Shown here: piece by piece, positions 18,454-28,157 of the stretch | How positions within the stretch are numbered: the first letter of the stretch is position 1 | Layout: every line of letters begins with the position of its first letter | Assembly: GCA_025929715.1 (NCBI GenBank) | Contig: JAICPS010000004.1 | Location: forward strand, 1 to 37,208 | Reading direction: 5' to 3' | Origin: Anaerolineae bacterium | GTDB lineage: Bacteria; Chloroflexota; Anaerolineae; Promineifilales; Promineifilaceae | Length of the DNA: 37,208 bases | The notes under the pieces: generated by a model | The model's input: only the letters and a program-made list of their open reading frames with translations | Told to the model about the DNA's origin: nothing | The model's database searches: none | Position numbers and translations under genes: made by a program

Positions 18454-19704
18454 CTATTCCCGCAGTGCCGGGTTGAACACCTGGTCCAGACCCGTATTCA
18501 TCAAGTTCATGGAGAATGCAATCAGCGCGATCACGATGATGACTGGGAGGTAGGCCCACCATTTGCCCAGGATATGGGCCTGGTAGATCATCGCCCAGTT
18601 CATCATCAAGCCCAGCGTGGGCACTTCCGTCGTCTTCGGGCCGAGTCCCAGGATGGACAGTCCGGCTTCGGCCAGAATGGCGGACGAAATCTGTAGGATC
18701 AGAGCCATGACGACGTAGGAAGCAATGTAGGGCAGGATGTCGCGAAAGATGATATGCGCGATGGAATGTCCCGAGAGCTTCGACAGGTTGACGTGGTCGC
18801 GGTTGCGCAGCGAAATAACCTGCGAGCGCACGGCCCTGGCGGTCCACACCCAGGATGTGAAGCCGATCACCACGGCAATGGTGACGGCGCCGCGTTGTTC
18901 CTGGCTGATACTGAACGAAATCAGGATCAACAGTACAAAACTGGGGATAACGATGAACATATTGGTGATGAACATGAGGACGTCGTCGACGAAGCCGCCG
19001 ACGTAGCCAGAAACCAGCCCCAGAATCAAGCCGATCGTGGTGGCAATGATCCCCGCCACAAAGCCGATCTTCAGCGAAACGGCCGTTGCCTTTACCAATT
19101 CTGTCAGCACATCACGGCCAAAGTTATCCGTTCCCAGCGGCAGAATGCGCACGTTAGGAATTTGGCCGACATTCACGTAAGCGCTTGGCCGAATCGTTCC
19201 GGCCGCTTCCAGTGATGCCGTTTCCTCGTTTGCATGCGCAATAATAACGTCCTCGGTGGACAGCAGCCCCTGTATTGAGCTGTTGAGCCGGATATAGTAG
19301 TTGCGGTCGGCGTTGGTCATTCCTGGAATACGCACGGTGGGATCAAAATTGCTGAACCACTGATCCAGGAGCTGTTCGGTATTGGCGATATCAATCTCAC
19401 TCTCGGGAATCCCGACGCCTACCAGCCATGTCAGTATCGCCCCGCGATCTCTGTCGGCCAGGCGACCGGCGATGCGCCGCTCGGCGGCTTCGTCGAGATT
19501 GAGCGTGAAGTGAGGCGCAGAGATGCTGTCATAGACGTTGACGTAGATGCCCGGCTCGAAAAACGTCCCCTGACCGATTATGCGTAGAGGAGGCTCGGGC
19601 ACGAGCAGCGGATAAATCGTCACGACCAGCAGAATCGCCACGAAAATGGCAAAACCGCTCACAAATTTGCCAGATTCAAAGACCTGTCGAAGTGTATGCT
19701 TCAT
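18454..19704 (-). CDS. ABC transporter permease (OppC-like) with long extracytoplasmic insertion
   Basis: A 416-residue permease of the peptide/oligosaccharide class, against ~300 for typical OppC/DppC. TM1 is near residues 17-33 ([17 protein letters not shown]). Between it and the conserved [14 protein letters not shown] motif (~residue 195) lies ~160 residues of soluble, charged sequence with no predicted membrane segment, roughly 120 more than usual. Five further TM helices and the EAA-like loop ([23 protein letters not shown]) follow. It starts at ATG 19704 behind an AAGGATG leader, 14 bp after the OppB-like stop. The insertion should face outside and could contact the binding protein. 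It has no motif I recognise. Confidence 0.9.
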   Translation of the reverse strand: MKHTLRQVFESGKFVSGFAIFVAILLVVTIYPLLVPEPPLRIIGQGTFFEPGIYVNVYDSISAPHFTLNLDEAAERRIAGRLADRDRGAILTWLVGVGIPESEIDIANTEQLLDQWFSNFDPTVRIPGMTNADRNYYIRLNSSIQGLLSTEDVIIAHANEETASLEAAGTIRPSAYVNVGQIPNVRILPLGTDNFGRDVLTELVKATAVSLKIGFVAGIIATTIGLILGLVSGYVGGFVDDVLMFITNMFIVIPSFVLLILISFSISQEQRGAVTIAVVIGFTSWVWTARAVRSQVISLRNRDHVNLSKLSGHSIAHIIFRDILPYIASYVVMALILQISSAILAEAGLSILGLGPKTTEVPTLGLMMNWAMIYQAHILGKWWAYLPVIIVIALIAFSMNLMNTGLDQVFNPALRE

Positions 19705-19718
19705 AAGCGCATCCTTCC

Positions 19719-20723
19719 CTAGTCGGCCTGAGCCGCTTTGATGCGCGGATCGAGAATGCCATAGATTATCTCGATGATGAAGTTGGCCAGCAACGCCATG
19801 ATGGTGATGATCAGGGTCGTAGCCGAAACAAGCGGGTAATCCTGACCCAGAACGGCCGTCAGGATCGTCGAGCCTAGCCCCGGATAGCTAAAGATGACCT
19901 CTGCCACCACTGCGCCAAAGAGCATGGTGCCAATGGCTAACGCCAATCCGGTAATTTGGGGCAGCATAGCGTTGCGAAAGACGTAACGGACAATCTTGCC
20001 ATCTTTTATACCCATGAAACGGCTGTACTTGACATAATCGGAATTGAGCTCATAGATGGCCATTGCGCGCATGCCGATGGCCTGCCCGCCGATAGTGATC
20101 AAAACGATGGACCAGAATGGCAGCTGATAATGGGTAATGACGGACCACATGAATCGCCAACTGAAGTTGGGAATCAGATCGTAACCGTAGCCGCCGGAGG
20201 TGGGGAGCCATTTGAGGGAGACGGCAAAAATGACCAGCAAAATAATGGCCATGCCGAAAGCCGGCAAACTGCTGGCAAAAATACTGGCGGGCATGAGAAT
20301 CTTGTCGAAGGTTCCCTTACGGTAGGCAGCCAGCGCGCCGAGCCAGTTTCCGATGCTCCAGCCGACGACAATGGCCGGGAACTGCAAGGCAATGGTCCAG
20401 CCGATGGACGTTCGAAGGACATCGGCCACGGTTCTGGGGTATTGGCTGAATGAGAAACCAAAGTCACCCCGGAAGACATTTCTCATATAGATAAAGAACT
20501 GTTCCACGATTGGTCTGTTGGTGCCGAACAGTTCTGTATACTGCTCGTAAATGGCCTGGACGCCGGTAGTGTTCGACATTCCCTGGGCCATCCTGGCTAC
20601 GATCGCTGCCACCGGATCGCCCGGCATCAGGCGCGGCAGGGTAAAGTTCAGGATGAAGGCAACGACCAGGGTAACCAGGAACCAGAGTAGCTTGGTGAGG
20701 AAGTAATTGCGGTACCCTTTCAA
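19719..20723 (-). CDS. ABC transporter permease (OppB-like), TTG start
   Basis: A permease of 334 residues with six predicted TM helices. N-terminal signatures are [19 protein letters not shown] and the later [15 protein letters not shown], both typical of OppB/DppB. The EAA loop is [29 protein letters not shown] place the start at TTG 20723 ([14 protein letters not shown]) because a GGGAGGTG ribosome-binding site stands 5 nt upstream. The in-frame ATG at 20753 lies inside the upstream terminator stem and has no ribosome-binding site. It is the first permease gene after the solute-binding lipoprotein and is partly shielded from its promoter by that terminator. Confidence 0.9.
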   Translation of the reverse strand: MKGYRNYFLTKLLWFLVTLVVAFILNFTLPRLMPGDPVAAIVARMAQGMSNTTGVQAIYEQYTELFGTNRPIVEQFFIYMRNVFRGDFGFSFSQYPRTVADVLRTSIGWTIALQFPAIVVGWSIGNWLGALAAYRKGTFDKILMPASIFASSLPAFGMAIILLVIFAVSLKWLPTSGGYGYDLIPNFSWRFMWSVITHYQLPFWSIVLITIGGQAIGMRAMAIYELNSDYVKYSRFMGIKDGKIVRYVFRNAMLPQITGLALAIGTMLFGAVVAEVIFSYPGLGSTILTAVLGQDYPLVSATTLIITIMALLANFIIEIIYGILDPRIKAAQAD

Positions 20724-20728
20724 CGTGG

Positions 20729-20736
20729 CACCTCCC
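20729..20736 (-). promoter_or_regulatory. Ribosome-binding site deciding the TTG start of the OppB-like permease
   Basis: GGGAGGTG on the minus strand, 5 nt before TTG (20721-20723). It fixes the start downstream of the terminator hairpin rather than at the ATG at 20753. Confidence 0.7.
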
Positions 20737-20739
20737 GCT

Positions 20740-20779
20740 AAAAAAACAGCCATGTCCCGTTCGTCGGGACATGGCTGTT
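20740..20779 (-). terminator. Intrinsic terminator/attenuator between binding protein and permease genes
   Basis: A perfect 15-bp stem, AACAGCCATGTCCCG (20745-20759) and its complement (20765-20779), with a 5-nt loop. On the minus strand it is followed by seven U residues (20740-20746 read as A on plus). It lies 17 bp after the binding-protein stop. Such a placement usually lets much of the transcript end after the binding-protein gene and a smaller share read on into the permeases, giving an excess of binding protein. Confidence 0.9.
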
Positions 20780-20795
20780 ACGATACCTTCAAGGT

Positions 20796-22763
<1,968 letters not shown>

Positions 22764-22856
22764 TATAGTCTCTCCTTCCTACGGGTTGATTTCTGCCGCA
22801 TTTGCAGGCAACTCGGTCTTCCCCTGAAGCAAACGGCAAGAATCGATAAATGTTAG

Positions 22857-22876
22857 ATTGTCCGGCACCAGACAAT
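22857..22876. promoter_or_regulatory. Inverted repeat in divergent promoter region (proximal to binding-protein gene)
   Basis: ATTGTC (22857-22862) and GACAAT (22871-22876), 8 nt apart, ~95 bp before the binding-protein start in the 366-bp intergenic region 22764-23129. This is a candidate operator for the transport operon. The rest of the region from 22880 to 22990 is AT-rich and holds no gene I can support. Confidence 0.4.
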
Positions 22877-23008
22877 TACCCACTTTCTTATTAAGAATTA
22901 TCGAAAAAGGAGGCTTTGTATATCTGGATTATGGATGATTTCACCAACATGCGGGCGGGTGTTTAGCGGCAGTATGGGACTTTAGTCGTGCTCTGGTAGA
23001 TGAAAAGC

Positions 23009-23057
23009 ACCCAAAAGTTACCCAAAAGTGATGTAGTGTGTTATATTTTGGGTAACT
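23009..23057. promoter_or_regulatory. Regulator-binding array: direct and inverted ACCCAAAA repeats
   Basis: Two direct copies of ACCCAAAAGT at 23009-23018 and 23020-23029 (11-bp period) are followed by an inverted copy. The second copy, as AGTTACCCAAAA (23016-23027), forms a perfect 12-bp inverted repeat with TTTTGGGTAACT (23046-23057), with an 18-nt spacer. A TATATT at 23042-23047 could be a -10 element with only a poor -35, as for an activator-dependent promoter. The array is 72 bp before the MalT-type regulator start and ~245 bp from the divergent binding-protein start. It is the best candidate site for that regulator. Confidence 0.6.
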
Positions 23058-23129
23058 CTCTGTTGGGTCGCACCTTTTCTCTAAGAAGGGCTGAGTTTGA
23101 TTCTCTAAGCGCCGCCGGGAGGATTTGAA

Positions 23130-26100
23130 ATGGGGAAGGTAATTGAGCCGGTCGTCCAGGATGGCATCCTGTGGATACGGGGGCAGGACACGACTGATGT
23201 GTCGGCGATCTCGCTCGACACTGCGCGCTGGACCGGCTGGTTGGAGGCGCACAAGAAGTTCAAGTTTGAAGGAGCCACCGGGCATTTCTCGGCGCGGCGT
23301 GAAACGCGGGGTGGCAACCACTACTGGTACGCCTATCGCCGTCGCGACGGCAAGCTCAATAAGGTCTATTTAGGAAAAGCAGAAGATATCACGCTGGCGC
23401 GCCTGGAAGATGCTGCGGCCGATCTGGCCGACACACCTGCCTTACCGCAGTTGGCACGCTCCACGGAAACGCCATACAACCTTTCCGACAGGACGTGGAT
23501 TAGCACTTCATTTCCGGCCCTGACAAAGTTCAGGCCACCGATTCTGCCGCCTAACCTGATCACCCGGCCCCGCCTGATCCAGAAACTCGGCTCGCCGGTC
23601 ACCTTCATTTGTGCACCGGGCGGCTATGGCAAGAGCACGTTGTTGAACGCCTGGCAGCAGGAACGCGAAGACCTGCCCATTGCCTGGGTTGCCCTGGAAG
23701 CAGATGACAATCACTTGCTGCGCTTCTGGTCCACGGTGATCATGGCCTTGCAGACGGTGGCGCCGGGCATCGGGAAGGACCTACTACCGTATTTGCAGCT
23801 TTCGTCGTCTGTGACGCCATCCGAAATCGTGGCGCGCCTGACAAATGAAATCGTTCAGAACAGGGTAGAAACGGATTGTATTGGCCTGGTGCTGGACGAT
23901 TACCACCACATCCAACACCCGGCCATCCATAACTCTATCCAGGCCTGGCTTGACCATTTCCCGCCTGCTTTGCAGCTCATCGTTTCCGGCCGCACCAGGC
24001 CGCCCATCGCCCTGGGCTACTTGCGCTCGCGCGGGCACGTCACCGAGCTAGAGATGGACGATCTGCGCTTTACCCTTGAGGAAGGGATAGAATTCTTGCA
24101 GCAGCATATCGTCGAGCAGCCGCTGGCTTACGGGGATATGGAAACGTTGGTCAAGCGAACGGGCGGATGGGCGGCCGGCCTGATGCTGGCTGTGGTGGGT
24201 CTGAACAAACATGAAGACCGTAACCACTTCCTAAACTCTTTCAACGGCGCCCACATCTTCTTTCGCGAGTATTTTCTGGAGAGCGTGCTTCAACAGCAGC
24301 CCGCGTCCGTAGAGAAATTCCTGCTAGAAACGTCCATCCTAACCAAATTGACCGGCGGCCTGTGTGACGCCGTCACGGGACAATCGGACGGGGCGCAGAT
24401 GCTGGATCGCCTGTGGCAGGAAAACCTGTTCATGGTTCGTTCCGAAGAGCCAGAGTGGTTTCAATATCATGATTTGTTTGCCGAAATGCTTAGCAACCAG
24501 CTGCAGATGTGGCATCCCGAGCAGATTCCTGACCTCCATCGCTGCGCGGCCGCCTGGTACCGCGAGCAAAACGCTTCGACCGATGCTGTGCGACATTTGC
24601 TGGCCATACAGGATTGGGAAGAAGCAGCTTCCTTAATAGAGGACGTCATCCTACGCGAACTAATGGAGTACGGTGAGGATTCGCGCCTGCTGCGCTGGAT
24701 TCAACAATTACCCCAATCCGTTTTTCAGCACCACAAAACGCTGCTCTTTGCCTATTTGCGGCTGGCGAGATTGGCGCTGCATCCGGTCGAAGTCGAACGC
24801 TTCCTGCAGCGGCTAGAAAACACACTCGTCGACAAGCCTGACGAGAAAATGACAGCGGATGAGCGGGAAGTGTTGGCCGAGATCCAGACGATCCGGCAGC
24901 GCACCATCGCCGGAGACGCGATAGAGCCGCCGGCAGACGTCACCGATTCACGCTGGCAACTGCTGGATGCCTTGTGGATTGTCGAGGCAAGCTATATGCC
25001 GCAGACGGTCGAAGTGGGAGAGCGCCTGCACGAGATATACGAGCAAGCACGGGCAAGAGGCAACCTGTTTGTGGTGCTGATTGCCGGAGCAGACTGCGCC
25101 AACCGCGCCTTCTTGCACGGGCAGCTACGACAAAGTGAAAAGATCGTTCGCCAGGTCTTACAGCACGCCTCGGCTCGGCGTGGCAAGTTACCAGAACCCG
25201 CCAGCATCGCGTTGTACACGTTGAGTCTCGTGTGTCTGGCCCGCAACGAGTTGGCCGAGGCTCGCCAGCTGCTGGAACAGGCCACGGACGTCGATCCACA
25301 TCCGACCAGCTCCAACATCATTATGAACATTGCCATCGCGCGCGCCAACCTGCAGTCGGCGTTGGGAAATCACGCGGCGGCGCAATCTACGATTCAGGGC
25401 GCGCGCGCCCTGCAGGCGCAACAGCCTTCAAGGGTGTGGCGCGACCAGGACCTGGCTGCTTATGAAGCAAGATTCTGTATTCGTCAGGGGAAATGGGCGG
25501 AAGCGCAACGGCTGCTGACTGAGGCGACAACAGGAAAAGACACCGCCTTGTCACAGCTGGTACAGGCTGAGATGCTGCTATACGAGGAGGAGGCAGCTGC
25601 CGCCGAAGACGTTTTGACCGATTTTGTGGCCAAGTATCCCCACGGCTATCCGAACGAACCTTCGCTGGGCGCGCGAGTCTTGTTGGCCGTGGCGCTGTTT
25701 AATCAGCACAAAATGCACCAGGCCCGGCAGGTATTGGCAGAAACCGTGCGGCTGGCTGCGCCAGAGCGCTTTATGCGGCCGTTTCTCGACTACGCATCCC
25801 AAGGCCCCTCGCTGTTCGCGCTCTTGCACACTGAAACCCTGAACGCCGGTGCACAGAAATTCACGGAAGAGATATTGCAGACCTTAGGGCAGGCGGACCA
25901 GATAGAAGACCTGATACCGCCGGCAGACCTGAGGTCGCTGGCGCTGGCGGCATCGATCACGGAGCGTGAGCAGGAAGTGCTGCAGCTGCTCAGTGGCGGC
26001 CTGTCCAATCGCGAGATCGCCTTAAAAATATGCACGTCACCCGGCACGGTGAAAACACATTTGGCCAACATCTATGGCAAGCTCAACGTGAACAACCGCG

Positions 26101-26141
26101 TGCAAGCCGTGGCAGAGGCGCAACTGCTGCATTTGGTGTGA
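23130..26141 (+). CDS. MalT-type LuxR-family transcriptional regulator with N-terminal extension
   Basis: A 1003-residue signal-transduction ATPase of the STAND/MalT type. Residues ~1-105 form an extra domain (ARWTGWLEAHKKFKF, then YWYAYRRRDGKLNKVYLGK) not found in E. coli MalT. The ATPase has Walker A FICAPGGYGKSTL and Walker B LVLDDYHHIQ, then VSGRTRPPIALGYLRSRG and FQYHDLFAEML. TPR-like helices fill ~460-900. The C-terminal LuxR helix-turn-helix (~940-1003) reads ITEREQEVLQLLSGGLSNREIA, split here as ITEREQEVLQ and GLSNREIALKICTSPGTVK. It is intact and divergent from the transport operon. MalT-like proteins usually activate neighbouring sugar genes on binding an inducer; that role here is inferred from position. 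It is the intact counterpart of the broken regulator at 5441-7103. Confidence in the family is high, in the target operon moderate. Confidence 0.93.
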   Translation: MGKVIEPVVQDGILWIRGQDTTDVSAISLDTARWTGWLEAHKKFKFEGATGHFSARRETRGGNHYWYAYRRRDGKLNKVYLGKAEDITLARLEDAAADLADTPALPQLARSTETPYNLSDRTWISTSFPALTKFRPPILPPNLITRPRLIQKLGSPVTFICAPGGYGKSTLLNAWQQEREDLPIAWVALEADDNHLLRFWSTVIMALQTVAPGIGKDLLPYLQLSSSVTPSEIVARLTNEIVQNRVETDCIGLVLDDYHHIQHPAIHNSIQAWLDHFPPALQLIVSGRTRPPIALGYLRSRGHVTELEMDDLRFTLEEGIEFLQQHIVEQPLAYGDMETLVKRTGGWAAGLMLAVVGLNKHEDRNHFLNSFNGAHIFFREYFLESVLQQQPASVEKFLLETSILTKLTGGLCDAVTGQSDGAQMLDRLWQENLFMVRSEEPEWFQYHDLFAEMLSNQLQMWHPEQIPDLHRCAAAWYREQNASTDAVRHLLAIQDWEEAASLIEDVILRELMEYGEDSRLLRWIQQLPQSVFQHHKTLLFAYLRLARLALHPVEVERFLQRLENTLVDKPDEKMTADEREVLAEIQTIRQRTIAGDAIEPPADVTDSRWQLLDALWIVEASYMPQTVEVGERLHEIYEQARARGNLFVVLIAGADCANRAFLHGQLRQSEKIVRQVLQHASARRGKLPEPASIALYTLSLVCLARNELAEARQLLEQATDVDPHPTSSNIIMNIAIARANLQSALGNHAAAQSTIQGARALQAQQPSRVWRDQDLAAYEARFCIRQGKWAEAQRLLTEATTGKDTALSQLVQAEMLLYEEEAAAAEDVLTDFVAKYPHGYPNEPSLGARVLLAVALFNQHKMHQARQVLAETVRLAAPERFMRPFLDYASQGPSLFALLHTETLNAGAQKFTEEILQTLGQADQIEDLIPPADLRSLALAASITEREQEVLQLLSGGLSNREIALKICTSPGTVKTHLANIYGKLNVNNRVQAVAEAQLLHLV

Positions 26142-26217
26142 CGCTTAAACCAGCGCGCACCGCGACAGCGCCAACACAAGTATGCCGCTCGGCCTCGGCC
26201 GTCTGGCCGTCTGCCGG

Positions 26218-26634
26218 CTATTCTCCGTCCGAGAAGACTCCCTCGCGCTGAAGCTCCCGCAAACGGCGCCGGCGCGCGCGATTAGCACGCTGGCTGCTTT
26301 CGTCCGCCGCGCGCGCCTCGCCGCTGGTCACGAGCAAGAGGTCGATGTCGAGGGCCGATTCGTCAAAGTCCATCTCGCGACCACTGCTCTGCAGGCGCTG
26401 CGCATATTCGCGGCCCCAACGCATAGCTTCTTGCCGCAACGCGCCGTCGCCAGGAGCTTGCTTGAGGGCGACAAGCGCCTGCATGTAATTCTGCTGTACT
26501 TTTTGCAAGCCGCTATGCCGTCGCCGGATGGCGCGGTTGAAGAGCCAGATCAGGCTGAAGAGGGCCACCACAGCGAGAATGGTAGGTCCGATGACCGTGA
26601 CAAAGCTAAGCAGGCTGCTCGTGTCGGTTTCCAT
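26218..26634 (-). CDS. Small single-pass membrane protein, unknown function
   Basis: A 138-residue protein I do not recognise. A single TM helix lies at ~7-31 (LLSFVTVIGPTILAVVALFS), followed by a basic stop-transfer stretch (RAIRRRH) and a ~105-residue helical, charged cytoplasmic tail ending in an Arg-rich segment (ANRARRRRLRELQ). The ATG at 26634 is chosen for its AAGGAA ribosome-binding site; the frame continues to a TTG at 26658. It lies 52 bp after the cyclic-nucleotide-binding-domain gene on the same strand, so the pair is probably one unit. It converges with the MalT-type regulator gene, with 76 bp between the two stops and no clear terminator. Confidence 0.65.
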   Translation of the reverse strand: METDTSSLLSFVTVIGPTILAVVALFSLIWLFNRAIRRRHSGLQKVQQNYMQALVALKQAPGDGALRQEAMRWGREYAQRLQSSGREMDFDESALDIDLLLVTSGEARAADESSQRANRARRRRLRELQREGVFSDGE

Positions 26635-26686
26635 CGTCAATTCCTTGCTTGCCCGCAAGCCGTTTAGCCCCGGGGCAGGAGCGCCG

Positions 26687-27082
26687 CTAACCGCTTGCAG
26701 TTGCGTCTTCGGTGGCTTCCTGGCGCGCCATCATGCTGCGCAAACGCTCCACCGTGATGCGCAATACTTGGAGGGCGAAGAAAGGGGTGCGGTGCACATG
26801 GTTCATAAACGCCTGCTCGTCGAGCGGCACGAGGCGGGATTCTTTGGTGGCGACGATGTCCGCTGTGCGCGGAGCGCCGTCGACAAGGGCCATCTCGCCC
26901 ACAATGCCGCCGGGACCGATAGTCTCGACAACCGTGCCATCCACCAGGCGCGCCTCCAGCTCTCCCTCTTGTACGACATACATGTAGTCGGCTGCGTCTC
27001 CACGTCGCATCAGCGTCTGCCCCTCAGACACCATTACCACGTTCGTCTCGCGCTTGAAGATATTGATCTGCGGTCTGGTCAT
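26687..27082 (-). CDS. Cyclic-nucleotide-binding-domain (Crp-like sensor) protein without HTH
   Basis: A 131-residue stand-alone cNMP-binding domain. The beta-roll is clear (VVMVSEGQTLMRRGDAADYMYVV) and the phosphate-binding cassette GEMALVDGAPRTAD matches the family consensus G-E-x-A/L-x6-R-T-A. The protein ends soon after the C-helix (LRITVERLRSMMARQ), so no DNA-binding domain is present and it cannot act as a Crp-type transcription factor alone. The ATG at 27082 follows a GAGGAGG ribosome-binding site; a longer frame to 27124 has none. It is probably co-expressed with the small membrane protein, which might be its partner. A possible promoter and 11-bp direct repeats lie upstream. Confidence 0.85.
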   Translation of the reverse strand: MTRPQINIFKRETNVVMVSEGQTLMRRGDAADYMYVVQEGELEARLVDGTVVETIGPGGIVGEMALVDGAPRTADIVATKESRLVPLDEQAFMNHVHRTPFFALQVLRITVERLRSMMARQEATEDATASG

Positions 27083-27104
27083 GCGCCTCCTCTGGTAGGG
27101 TTCG

Positions 27105-27156
27105 ATCATACCTATTGTCCGCAACTCCGTTATCCGCCGGTTATCGCGAGGTTATC
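27105..27156 (-). promoter_or_regulatory. Candidate promoter with three 11-bp-spaced GATAAC direct repeats
   Basis: On the minus strand GATAAC occurs at 27156-27151, 27145-27140 and 27134-27129, each step exactly 11 bp. The copy nearest the gene occupies the -35 position, 18 nt before a TATGAT -10 (27110-27105), which is 22 bp before the cyclic-nucleotide-binding-domain gene start. Direct repeats at one helical turn overlapping -35 are the hallmark of PhoB/OmpR-class response-regulator sites. The regulator is unknown. Confidence 0.5.
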
Positions 27157-27244
27157 GTTTTGTAAAGGGTGTGCTGACAGCGGACATTCGGCGCCGTGAC
27201 TGCGATCTTTCCTTTGCGGCCCATTTACAGGCTGTTAGCGAACA

Positions 27245-27288
27245 CTTAAGGTTGCCTTGAATCGGGCTTAACGGAACGCACCTATCAT
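27245..27288 (+). promoter_or_regulatory. Candidate Pho-box-like promoter (three CTTAAC-type repeats at 11-bp spacing)
   Basis: CTTAAG (27245-27250), CTTGAA (27256-27261) and CTTAAC (27267-27272) repeat every 11 bp. A TATCAT -10 candidate (27283-27288) stands 10 nt after the last repeat, the geometry known for PhoB/PhoP-activated promoters that lack a -35. It points at the interrupted gene start at 27371. The stretch 27157-27244 between the two repeat arrays shows nothing else I can support. Confidence 0.5.
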
Positions 27289-27370
27289 GCCACCTATGAA
27301 CGATGCGGTTACCGGCAGATCCTTCTCTTTTCCCCGTCTTTTGAATCAAACGAACAAGGAGTTGACGAAC

Positions 27371-27409
27371 ATGATCAGACGTCCTCACGTCCCCCGGATT
27401 TTGCTACTA
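27371..27409 (+). pseudogene. 5' end of a gene cut off by the Tn3-family transposon
   Basis: ATG at 27371 has an AAGGAG ribosome-binding site 9 nt upstream and a candidate promoter before it. Thirteen codons (MIRRPHVPRILLL) run to the first base of the transposon; the frame then reads GVFA and stops at TAA 27422-27424 inside the terminal repeat. Basic residues followed by a hydrophobic run look like the start of a signal peptide or membrane anchor. The remainder of the gene is not on the other side of the transposon, where the GH3 gene is found instead. Identity of the gene is unknown; the Pho-like boxes would fit a phosphate-starvation gene, as a guess. Confidence 0.55.
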
Positions 27410-27446
27410 GGGGTTTTTGCATAACGCCCAACAGGGTCCAATCCAG
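27410..27446 (+). repeat. Left terminal inverted repeat of Tn3-family transposon
   Basis: A 37-bp arm beginning GGGGTTTTTGCATAACG; matches the complement of 30722-30758 except at two positions (27439 and 27441 region). Confidence 0.92.
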
Positions 27447-27482
27447 AATTCAGGATTCAGTGGTTGAGAGAGAAATCTTCCT

Positions 27483-28016
27483 TCAGGAGCGGTACACACT
27501 GGATTTCGAGACATCGTACTCCTTCATCAGTGTCTTAACAAGCACCCCCTCCGCCCGCTTGCGTTGCAGTTCAGCGATCTGCTCCGGGCTTAATTTCTTC
27601 TTCTTACCAAACTGAACCCCGCACTCCTTTGCTTTTCGAATCCCCTCTCGCTGCCGCTCGGCACGAATCTCCGTCTCGAATTGGGTAATGGCACCCAACA
27701 TATTAAATAGAAGACGCCCCGTGGCATCACTGGTGTTGATATTCTGGTCCAACACCTGGAGGTCGACCTGTTTCCGTTCCAGTTCGGCCGCGATCTGGCA
27801 CAGGTGCAGGGTCGAACGCGCCAGTCTGTCTAGCCGGGTCACTACCAACGTATCCCCTGCCCTGACGTACTCGAGACAGGCTTGCCAGTGCGGCCGTGTG
27901 CCGGTGGCTCCACTTTGTTTTTTCTGAAAGACCTTGTCACACTGCCCGAGCTTGTCCAGTTGCACCGCGAGCGTCTGTCCCACGGAACTGACCCGCGCAT
28001 GACCGATGAGCGCCAT
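27483..28016 (-). CDS. tnpR: Transposon resolvase, serine recombinase family
   Basis: A 177-residue small serine recombinase. The N-terminus MALIGHARVSSVGQT carries the catalytic Ser (~10), followed by SGATGTRPHWQACLEYV, the conserved DTLVVTRLDRLARS, and FNMLGAITQFETEIRAER with the E-helix. A C-terminal helix-turn-helix (LSPEQIAELQRKRAEGV then LMKEYDVSKSSVYRS) completes it. The start at 28016 is chosen for family length and a GGGAGGTTGAGG leader; the frame runs on to 28097 without family similarity. It should resolve cointegrates made during replicative transposition by acting at a res site in the adjacent 141-bp gap. It appears intact. Confidence 0.9.
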   Translation of the reverse strand: MALIGHARVSSVGQTLAVQLDKLGQCDKVFQKKQSGATGTRPHWQACLEYVRAGDTLVVTRLDRLARSTLHLCQIAAELERKQVDLQVLDQNINTSDATGRLLFNMLGAITQFETEIRAERQREGIRKAKECGVQFGKKKKLSPEQIAELQRKRAEGVLVKTLMKEYDVSKSSVYRS

Positions 28017-28157
28017 CCTCAACCTCCCGTCCCAAATCCTCTGAGGCCTTTTTCGAAATCCATTATGGGACATAGAATGAGACACGTTTTTGACCATGTG
28101 CCATCAAGCATACCTTTTGGGACGTTTCCGCAAAACCGTTATTCCAGGAAAGACAGA
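28017..28157. promoter_or_regulatory. Divergent tnpR-tnpA intergenic region, likely res site and promoters
   Basis: A 141-bp AT-richer gap between the divergent resolvase and transposase genes, where Tn3/Tn21-type elements carry res. Short related words recur (ATGGGACATA, AATGAGACAC, TTTTGGGACG), but I cannot define the three res subsites by eye. Confidence 0.4.

Noticed and set aside
20724-20753. ATG at 20753 as start of the OppB-like permease
   Set aside because: The ATG lies within the terminator stem and lacks a ribosome-binding site; the TTG at 20723 has GGGAGGTG at 5 nt.
26190-26217. GGCCGTCT-type repeats as a terminator between convergent genes
   Set aside because: Only a 5-bp stem (CGGCC/GGCCG) and no T-run; too weak to support.
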